Program-made: the position numbers and the translations under genes | Shown here: one piece after another, positions 41,671 to 47,218 of the stretch | Position numbering within the stretch: position 1 is the stretch's first letter | How the letters are laid out: every line of letters starts with the position of its first letter | Notes under the pieces: model-generated | Seen by the model: only the letters and a program-made list of their open reading frames with translations | Told to the model about the DNA's origin: nothing | The model's database searches: none | Source: an uncultured Oscillospiraceae bacterium | GTDB lineage: Bacteria; Bacillota; Clostridia; Oscillospirales; Oscillospiraceae | Assembly (NCBI GenBank): GCA_949494735.1 | Contig: CATABD010000011.1 | Span: 1 to 47,218, forward strand | DNA length: 47,218 bases | Reading direction: 5' to 3'

Positions 41671-41779
41671 CTCGTCGCAAAGTCCGCTCCGTTCGGAACG
41701 ACCTGGCGGGCATTCCTCACGCCGCTCCCTTGCTCCTCGTCTCCAACCGCGACCCGCTTCGCTGGGCTCGTGGTTGGGG
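41671..41779. repeat. Dispersed hairpin-rich intergenic repeat, copy B
   Basis: It begins right after the polA stop with CTCGTCGCAAAGTCCGCTC. It continues with a hairpin (CCGTTCGGAACGACC area), CGCCGCTCCCTTGCTCCTC and CCCGCTTCGCTGGGCTC, closed by a stem AACCGCGA/TCGTGGTT. The shared blocks match copy A at 36946-37058 in order and orientation, with stem sequences diverged but the stems kept. Confidence 0.65.
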
Positions 41780-41842
41780 CGGCCTGCGGCCGCGGCTATT
41801 TTGGACGCAAAGTATGCGCCCCTGCATGAAGGAGATTTCAAA

Positions 41843-42595
41843 ATGAGCTTATTCGACACCTTCGACCCGGTTTCCGAGGAGATTTTGAAGCCCTCCCACA
41901 TGATCTGCCCAGTGGCCGGCTTTCCGGAGACGGTGGTGCTCACCTTTGAGGAAAAATCCCTCCAGGCGCTGCAAAAGGGCTGGGAGACCCGGGCGGCCGC
42001 TGTCCTGAGCGGCGGGAGGGACATCCCGGTGTATGCCTTTATCCACAACGGACGGGAGCTGGGGATGGTGCAGTCCATCATCGGCGGAGCGGCCACGGCG
42101 GCGCTGGTGGAGGAGGTGCTGGCCCTGGGGGCGAAGCGGGTACTGCTGTACGGGGCCTGCGGCGTGCTGGATTCCGCGCTCACCGCCGGGCACTTTATCC
42201 TTCCCACCGCCGCCTACCGGGACGAGGGGACCAGCTACCACTACCTGCCCCCGGCGGACTATGTGGACATACCCACGGCCCGGCGGCTGGGGGAAATCTT
42301 TGACGGGCTGCGCCTGCCCTATGTGAAGGGCCGGGTTTGGACCACCGACGCCTTGTACCGGGAGACCCGGAACAACGTGGAAAAGCGTAAGGCGGACGGC
42401 TGCATTGCCGTGGACATGGAGTGCGCCTCCGCTATGGCGGTGGGGTGGTTCCGGGGCGCGGAGGTGTACCAGTTCCTCTACGCTGAGGACAGCCTGGACG
42501 GGGAGGCGTGGGACGCCCGCACCTGGGGGGCGGTGCCCGCGTCGGACTACGAGAAATATCTGCGCGTCGCGCTGGAAGCGGCGGCGCGGCTGTGA
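41843..42595 (+). CDS. Nucleoside phosphorylase (uridine phosphorylase-like)
   Basis: A 250-residue protein of the PNP/UDP phosphorylase family that would split a nucleoside with phosphate. Typical parts are the N-terminal HMICPVAGFPETV, MVQSIIGGAATAALVEEV near residue 75-90, the phosphate-site segment LLYGACGVLD, and the C-terminal substrate motif DMECASAMAVGWFRGAEVYQF (read in parts) around residues 193-213. The ATG at 41843 follows AAGGAG by 8 bases. The substrate (uridine, purine nucleoside or other) cannot be fixed from this reading. It starts a run to tsaD. Confidence 0.85.
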   Translation: MSLFDTFDPVSEEILKPSHMICPVAGFPETVVLTFEEKSLQALQKGWETRAAAVLSGGRDIPVYAFIHNGRELGMVQSIIGGAATAALVEEVLALGAKRVLLYGACGVLDSALTAGHFILPTAAYRDEGTSYHYLPPADYVDIPTARRLGEIFDGLRLPYVKGRVWTTDALYRETRNNVEKRKADGCIAVDMECASAMAVGWFRGAEVYQFLYAEDSLDGEAWDARTWGAVPASDYEKYLRVALEAAARL

Positions 42596-42608
42596 AGGGG
42601 TGGACAGG

Positions 42609-43214
42609 ATGAAGGGCGTACAGGAGTATTACGACAAGACCGCGGCGGAGTGGGCGGCGGAGGGGTACGGCGACGAGGCATACCTGCCCTGTCTGGACGA
42701 ATTCCTTTCCCTGCTGCCCCCCGGCGGGCGGGTGCTGGACCTGTGCTGCGGCGCGGGGTACGAGACGGGCCGCATCCGGGCGCGGGGCTTTGAGGCGCTT
42801 GGGCTGGACTTCAGCGGCGGGAGCCTGAGCATCGCCAGGGCGCGCAACCCGGACATCCCTTTCTTCCAGGGGGATATGCTGGGGGACTATTCCCAGGTGG
42901 GCATGGTGGACGGCATCCTCCTGTCCGCCGGGCTGGTGCACGTGGAGACGGCGAGGCTGCCCCTGGCCTTTGAACAGATGGCCAAGGTGGCGCGCCCAGG
43001 CGGCTGGGTGCTGGCCTCCATCCGGGAGGGGAGGGGGAAGCTGGCCGAGTGGAGCCTCCGGGAGATTGACGGCGAGCAGTATGACCGCAATTTCATCGCC
43101 CACACCCCGGACGAGGTGGTCCGGGCGGCGGAAGGGCTGTTCTCCTACTGCCGGGAGCTGCCCACGGATATGCCCATCTGGCGGCAGCTGCTGTTCCGGC
43201 GGGAGGGCGCATGA
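42609..43214 (+). CDS. Class I SAM-dependent methyltransferase
   Basis: A 201-residue methyltransferase. The SAM-binding motif I is VLDLCCGAGYETGRI near residue 43, with LGLDFSGGSLSIARAR as the following acidic strand and motif. LARPGGW-like (VARPGGWVLASIREG) marks the post-motif region. The ATG at 42609 follows an AAGGGG site. It overlaps rimI by ATGA, so it is coupled to the ribosome/tRNA modification run. The substrate is unknown. Confidence 0.85.
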   Translation: MKGVQEYYDKTAAEWAAEGYGDEAYLPCLDEFLSLLPPGGRVLDLCCGAGYETGRIRARGFEALGLDFSGGSLSIARARNPDIPFFQGDMLGDYSQVGMVDGILLSAGLVHVETARLPLAFEQMAKVARPGGWVLASIREGRGKLAEWSLREIDGEQYDRNFIAHTPDEVVRAAEGLFSYCRELPTDMPIWRQLLFRREGA

Positions 43215-43660
43215 GGCTGCGCATTGTCCCCATGGGCCCGGAGCACATTCCCCAGGTGGCGGCGCTGGAGCGGGCGTGCTTCCCCGCCGACCCCTGGAGC
43301 GAGGGGCTGTTCCGGGAAGCGCTGGATAACCCCGCCGCGGCCGTCCTGCTGGCCCAGGGGGAGGGGGGCTCCCTGCTGGGCTACGCCGTGGTGTCGGCGG
43401 TGCTGGACGAGGGGAATCTGGACAACATCGCCGTGGCCCCGGACGCCCGGCGGCAGGGGGTGGGGGACGCTTTGATGAGGGCGCTCACCGGCTTTGGCCG
43501 GGAGAATCTGGCCGCGCTCACGCTGGAGGTGCGCGCCTCCAACGCCCCGGCCATCGCCCTGTATGGGAAGCACGGCTTCGCCGCCGTGGGGCGGCGGAAA
43601 AACTACTACGCCGCGCCCCGGGAGGACGCGCTGCTGATGACATTGACATTTGAGAGATAA
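43211..43660 (+). CDS. rimI: Ribosomal protein S18-alanine N-acetyltransferase RimI
   Basis: A 149-residue GNAT enzyme expected to acetylate the N-terminal alanine of S18. The fold is visible in MGPEHIPQVAALERACFPADPWSEGLF at the start (read in parts), the acetyl-CoA loop RRQGVGDALM near residue 76-85, and VRASNAPAIALYGKHGFAAVGRRKNYY near the end. Its stop precedes a second GNAT, and TsaD follows, the usual rimI-tsaD neighbourhood. The partner genes tsaB and tsaE are not in the window. Confidence 0.9.
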   Translation: MRLRIVPMGPEHIPQVAALERACFPADPWSEGLFREALDNPAAAVLLAQGEGGSLLGYAVVSAVLDEGNLDNIAVAPDARRQGVGDALMRALTGFGRENLAALTLEVRASNAPAIALYGKHGFAAVGRRKNYYAAPREDALLMTLTFER

Positions 43661-43673
43661 GGAGGCGTTCCAA

Positions 43674-44315
43674 ATGGAACTCAAGCGTTTGGACAAGGAG
43701 GAACTGGCCGCCCTCTACCGCGACGAGATGATGGAGGACTTCCCCCATTCGGAGCTGAAGCCGCTGAGCGCCATGCTCCGGCTGATGGATATGGGCCGGT
43801 ACGACCCCCTGCTCATCACCCAGGACGGGCAGGCGGTGGGCTATGCCATGCTGTGGCTGGCCGGGGACCGCTCCGGCGCGCTGCTGGAATATTTCGGGGT
43901 GCTGCGGGGGCTGCGCAGCGCGGGGCAGGGCTCCAGGATCCTGTCTATGCTGTCCGGGCGGTACGGCCAGCTTTTCGGCGAGGCGGAGGCCCCCTGCTCC
44001 CACGACCCGGACATCAACGAGCTGCGCCAGCGGCGCATCGCCTTTTATGAGCGCAACGGCTTCCGGGTGCTGGACTACCAGTGCGCCCTGTTCGGGGTGC
44101 GGTTCAACTGCCTCTACCGGGGGCCGGAGGGGGATGACCGGAAAGTGGAGGCCCTCCACCGGGGGATATACGCGCAGTATTTTTCGCCGGCGCATATGGA
44201 GCGGTATATCCAGCTCCCCCTGAGGCCGGACGAGGCGGTGAAGCCCGCGCCGGAGTGGGTGGAGGAGGCGTTCCCGCCCCAGGGGAGCGGCGCAGACCGG
44301 ACACAGGGGGGATAA
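43674..44315 (+). CDS. GNAT-like acetyltransferase of unknown substrate
   Basis: A 213-residue protein with acetyltransferase-fold features: an N-terminal helix ALYRDEMMEDFP, MLRLMDMGRYDPLLITQDG, a possible acetyl-CoA loop GLRSAGQGSRIL, and the C-terminal RRIAFYERNGFRVLDYQ pattern. The ATG at 43674 is 8 bases after AAGGAGG (also the end of rimI), so a start 24 bases earlier is rejected. It is more divergent than RimI. The substrate is unknown. Confidence 0.8.
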   Translation: MELKRLDKEELAALYRDEMMEDFPHSELKPLSAMLRLMDMGRYDPLLITQDGQAVGYAMLWLAGDRSGALLEYFGVLRGLRSAGQGSRILSMLSGRYGQLFGEAEAPCSHDPDINELRQRRIAFYERNGFRVLDYQCALFGVRFNCLYRGPEGDDRKVEALHRGIYAQYFSPAHMERYIQLPLRPDEAVKPAPEWVEEAFPPQGSGADRTQGG

Positions 44316-44319
44316 CTGC

Positions 44320-45330
44320 ATGAATATTCTCGCCTTTGAATCCTCCTGCGACGAGACCGCCGCCGCCGTGGTGCGGGACGGCCGGACGGTGCTGTCCTCG
44401 GTCATCGCCTCCTCGGCGGACATGCACGCCGTCTACGGCGGCGTGGTGCCGGAAATCGCCTCCCGCAAGCATGTGGAGGCCATCTCCGGGCTGGCGGACG
44501 AGTCGCTGCGCCAGGCGGGGCTGTCCAAGGAGGACATCGACGCCGTGGCCGTCACCTACGCCCCAGGCCTCATCGGGGCGCTGCTGGTGGGGGTGTCCTT
44601 CGCCAAGTCCGCCGCTTTCGGGCTGGGAGTGCCGCTGATTCCCGTCCACCACGTCCGGGGGCACATCGCCGCCAACTATATCGCCCACCCCGGCCTGGAG
44701 CCGCCGTTTGTATGCCTGTGCGTGTCCGGCGGCACCACCGCCATTGTGGACGTGAAGGACTATACCCATTTCGAAGTGCTGGGTTCCACCCGGGACGACG
44801 CGGCGGGGGAGTGCTTCGACAAGACCGCCCGGGTGCTGGGGCTGGGCTACCCCGGCGGCGGGCCCATGGATAAAATGGCCCAGGGGGGCAATGACAAGGC
44901 GTTTGTGTTTCCACGGGCCCATTTGGCCGACCACCCGCTGGACATGTCCTTTTCCGGGCTCAAGACAGCGGTGCTCAACGCCATCCACAATGCGTCCCAG
45001 AAGGGGGAGGAACTGGATCTCCACGACCTGGCCGCCTCCTTTGCCGCCGCAGTGTCCGACTCCCTCATTCCCCGGGCGATGGAGGCGGACCGCATGACAG
45101 GGTATCATAAAATTGCTGTGGCCGGGGGTGTGGCCGCCAACAGCCGCATCCGGGCCGATCTGGAACGCGCCTGCGCCCAGGCGGGGGCGAAGCTGTGGCT
45201 CCCCCCCCTGGCCCTGTGCGGCGACAACGCGGCTATGATCGGCAGCCAAGGGTACTATGAGTATCTGGCGGGGCATACGGCGGGATGGGAACTGAACGCG
45301 AAGGCCAGCCTGGATATCGGAAGGGGATAA
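44320..45330 (+). CDS. tsaD: tRNA N6-threonylcarbamoyladenosine biosynthesis protein TsaD
   Basis: A 336-residue ASKHA-fold enzyme transferring threonylcarbamoyl to A37 of ANN-decoding tRNAs. The N-terminal FESSCDETAAAVV is diagnostic, and the iron/metal ligands HHVRGH are at residues 110-115. CVSGGTTAI and the C-terminal GDNAAMIGSQGY complete the family pattern. A G-rich ribosome site precedes the ATG. It is the last gene of this run; no clear terminator follows. Confidence 0.96.
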   Translation: MNILAFESSCDETAAAVVRDGRTVLSSVIASSADMHAVYGGVVPEIASRKHVEAISGLADESLRQAGLSKEDIDAVAVTYAPGLIGALLVGVSFAKSAAFGLGVPLIPVHHVRGHIAANYIAHPGLEPPFVCLCVSGGTTAIVDVKDYTHFEVLGSTRDDAAGECFDKTARVLGLGYPGGGPMDKMAQGGNDKAFVFPRAHLADHPLDMSFSGLKTAVLNAIHNASQKGEELDLHDLAASFAAAVSDSLIPRAMEADRMTGYHKIAVAGGVAANSRIRADLERACAQAGAKLWLPPLALCGDNAAMIGSQGYYEYLAGHTAGWELNAKASLDIGRG

Positions 45331-45446
45331 CTTTTGTGTTATGTCAACTAAAAACACGCTTTAGCCTGCGAAAAAACTAGGGTTTCCCGGTTTGAATAAA
45401 TATTTGAATTTATGTAAGTCTATTGGAACTACACGGATTGAGGCTG

Positions 45447-45475
45447 TTGAAAACCTTGTGGAAGCTGTGGATAAC
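45447..45475 (+). promoter_or_regulatory. fhs promoter region with an overlapping DnaA box
   Basis: TTGAAA at 45447-45452 and GATAAC at 45470-45475 are 17 bp apart. A perfect DnaA box TGTGGATAA (45466-45474, reverse complement of TTATCCACA) covers the -10. A second CTTGTGGAAG nearby resembles a weak box. The -10 itself is only a 4 of 6 match. Confidence 0.5.
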
Positions 45476-45534
45476 TCTCCGTATCAGGAGTTATGAACAT
45501 TATTATGGAAACCAAATGAAGAGGAGGAACCGCC

Positions 45535-47199
45535 GTGAAAACCGACATTGAGATCGCTCAGGGCGCCAATATGCTGCCCATCGGCCAGGTGGCCGCCCAG
45601 GCGGGCATTGATGGGGAGCTGCTGGAGCACTATGGCCGGGTGAAAGCCAAGATTGACACCACTCCCCTGCGCGGGCGTCCCCGGAAGGGGAAACTAATCC
45701 TGGTCACGGCCATCAACCCCACCCCTGCCGGGGAGGGCAAGACCACCACCAGCGTGGGGCTGGCGGACGCGCTGAAACGGCTGGACAAGAACGTGCTTTT
45801 GTGCCTGCGGGAGCCGTCCCTGGGTCCGGTGTTCGGGGTGAAGGGGGGCGCCGCCGGGGGCGGGTACGCCCAGGTGGTACCCATGGAGGACATCAACCTC
45901 CACTTTACCGGGGACTTCCATGCCATTGGCGCGGCAAACAACCTGCTGGCGGCTATGCTGGACAACCACATCCAGCAGGGGAATGCCCTGGGCATCGACA
46001 CCAAGAAAATCACCTGGCGGAGGTGCGTGGACATGAACGACCGGCAGCTCCGAAACATCGTGGACGGCCTGGGGGGCCGGATGCAGGGGGTGCCCCGGGA
46101 GGACGGCTTCGACATCACCGTGGCCTCCGAGATTATGGCGGTGCTGTGCCTGGCCTCCGGTTTGAAGGACTTGAAGGAGCGGCTCTCCCGCATCATCGTG
46201 GGCTACACCTATGACGACAGGCCGGTCACCGCCGCCGACCTGAAGGCCCAGGGGGCCATGGCTGCGCTTTTGAAGGACGCCATCAAGCCCAACCTGGTGC
46301 AGACCCTGGAGAACACCCCCGCCCTGGTCCACGGCGGGCCCTTCGCCAACATTGCCCACGGCTGCAATTCCGTCTCCGCCACCGACACCGCCCTCAAGCT
46401 GGCGGACTACGTGGTCACCGAGGCGGGCTTCGGCGCGGACCTGGGGGCGGAAAAATTCCTGGACATCAAGTGCCGGGCGGCGGGGATGGAGCCCAGCGCC
46501 GTGGTCATCGTGGCCACGGTGAAGGCGCTGAAGTATAACGGCGGCGTGCCCAAGGGGGAGCTGGGGGCGGAAAACCTGGAGGCGTTGGAGAAGGGCCTGC
46601 CCAACCTCCTCAAGCACGTGGAGAACATCACCCAGGTGTACGGCCTGCCCTGCGTGGTGGCCGTCAACCGCTTTGTCAACGACACCGACGCCGAGCTAGC
46701 CCTCATCCGGGACAGGTGCGGTGCGCTGGGCGTCAATGTAGCCCTGTCCGAGGTGTGGGCAAAGGGCGGCGCGGGCGGCGTCGAGCTGGCCCGGGAGGTG
46801 CTGCGGCTGTGCGGGCAGACCCATGAATTCCGCTTTGCCTACGGGCTGGAGCTCCCCCTGCGGGATAAAATCGAAACGATTGTCGAGCGCATCTATGGCG
46901 GCGCGGGCGTCAGCTACTCCGCCGCCGCGTCCCGGGAGCTGGACCGGCTGGAGGCCATGGGGTTCGGGGGCCTGCCCGTGTGCATGGCCAAGACCCAGTA
47001 CTCCCTGTCCGACGACCCCGGGAAGCTGGGCCGCCCGGAGGGCTTCACCGTCACCGTGTCCAAGGTGAGGGTGAGCGCCGGGGCGGGCTTTGTGGTGGTG
47101 CAGACCGGGGACATCATGACCATGCCCGGGCTGCCCAAGGTTCCCGCGGCGGAGAAAATCGACGTGGACGAAAACGGGGTAATCAGCGGACTGTTCTAA
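45535..47199 (+). CDS. fhs: Formate--tetrahydrofolate ligase
   Basis: A 554-residue ATP-dependent enzyme making 10-formyl-tetrahydrofolate. The N-terminus [15 protein letters not shown] is family-typical, and the P-loop [19 protein letters not shown] lies at about 62-80. [45 protein letters not shown] and [27 protein letters not shown] (read in parts) are the substrate-site blocks. The length matches the family. The start is GTG at 45535 after GAGGAGGA. The gene is complete, ending 19 bases before the window edge. Confidence 0.97.
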   Translation: MKTDIEIAQGANMLPIGQVAAQAGIDGELLEHYGRVKAKIDTTPLRGRPRKGKLILVTAINPTPAGEGKTTTSVGLADALKRLDKNVLLCLREPSLGPVFGVKGGAAGGGYAQVVPMEDINLHFTGDFHAIGAANNLLAAMLDNHIQQGNALGIDTKKITWRRCVDMNDRQLRNIVDGLGGRMQGVPREDGFDITVASEIMAVLCLASGLKDLKERLSRIIVGYTYDDRPVTAADLKAQGAMAALLKDAIKPNLVQTLENTPALVHGGPFANIAHGCNSVSATDTALKLADYVVTEAGFGADLGAEKFLDIKCRAAGMEPSAVVIVATVKALKYNGGVPKGELGAENLEALEKGLPNLLKHVENITQVYGLPCVVAVNRFVNDTDAELALIRDRCGALGVNVALSEVWAKGGAGGVELAREVLRLCGQTHEFRFAYGLELPLRDKIETIVERIYGGAGVSYSAAASRELDRLEAMGFGGLPVCMAKTQYSLSDDPGKLGRPEGFTVTVSKVRVSAGAGFVVVQTGDIMTMPGLPKVPAAEKIDVDENGVISGLF

Positions 47200-47218
47200 A
47201 CCGGGCATGGTCATGCCC

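Noticed and set aside
41669-41842. Coding extension upstream of the nucleoside phosphorylase
   Set aside because: The region is a hairpin repeat; AAGGAG before ATG 41843 sets the start.

Overview
The window is high-GC, low-operon-gap DNA from what looks like a butyrate-forming anaerobic Clostridium-class gut bacterium of the Oscillospiraceae type (Flavonifractor, Lawsonibacter or Intestinimonas-like). This rests on a crt-hbd-bcd-etfB-etfA operon, the tail of an RnfB-like ferredoxin subunit, formate-THF ligase, a two-component/c-di-GMP operon and Gram-positive-style rimP-nusA-ylxR-ylxQ-infB order. The genus is inference; no rRNA is present.

Layout: 1-177 is the end of an RnfB-like gene. 302-2764 holds two tiny membrane proteins, a hexapeptide-repeat transferase and glmM. 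2862-3350 is an AT-rich orphan. 3457-5052 is a beta-CASP ribonuclease-like protein. 5313-10335 is a three-gene phosphorelay operon (REC/HD-GYP/PAS/GGDEF protein, HPt protein, hybrid histidine kinase). 10545-23207 is a P-loop ATPase gene split by an 11,583-bp integrative element. 23860-28736 is the butyryl-CoA operon (minus strand). 29023-38684 is the minus-strand rimP-nusA-ylxR-ylxQ-infB / rbfA-nrnA-truB-ribF-DUF554 translation cluster. 39004-47199 runs on the plus strand: polA, a nucleoside phosphorylase, a methyltransferase, rimI, a GNAT, tsaD and fhs.

The main discovery is the element at 10820-22402. Joining its two ends rebuilds a 44-bp attP-like palindrome (20 of 21 pairs match around a central CA). 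Joining the flanks at the same CA restores the ATPase reading frame exactly. The large serine recombinase at its right end is therefore the likely integrase. Cargo, left to right: an initiator-tRNA anticodon-arm fragment beside a tyrosine integrase; a three-gene RNA-end cassette (165-aa unknown, RlaP-like polymerase-beta-fold nucleotidyltransferase, CCA-adding enzyme); and a convergent operon of RecQ helicase overlapping a 1057-aa reverse transcriptase-nitrilase of the DRT type 1 (UG1) kind. This is a defence island; the RecQ-DRT1 coupling and its pairing with an RNA-repair cassette are the best candidates for an undescribed system.

A second unusual structure is at the 3' end of infB (33448-33989). 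The last 85 bp of the gene occur three times, separated by two copies of a 143/144-bp hairpin-rich non-coding spacer. All three copies encode the same peptide, but the two element-side copies change the wobble base of every one of the last five sense codons. This looks like a tiny element that repeatedly inserts in infB and supplies its own recoded gene end.
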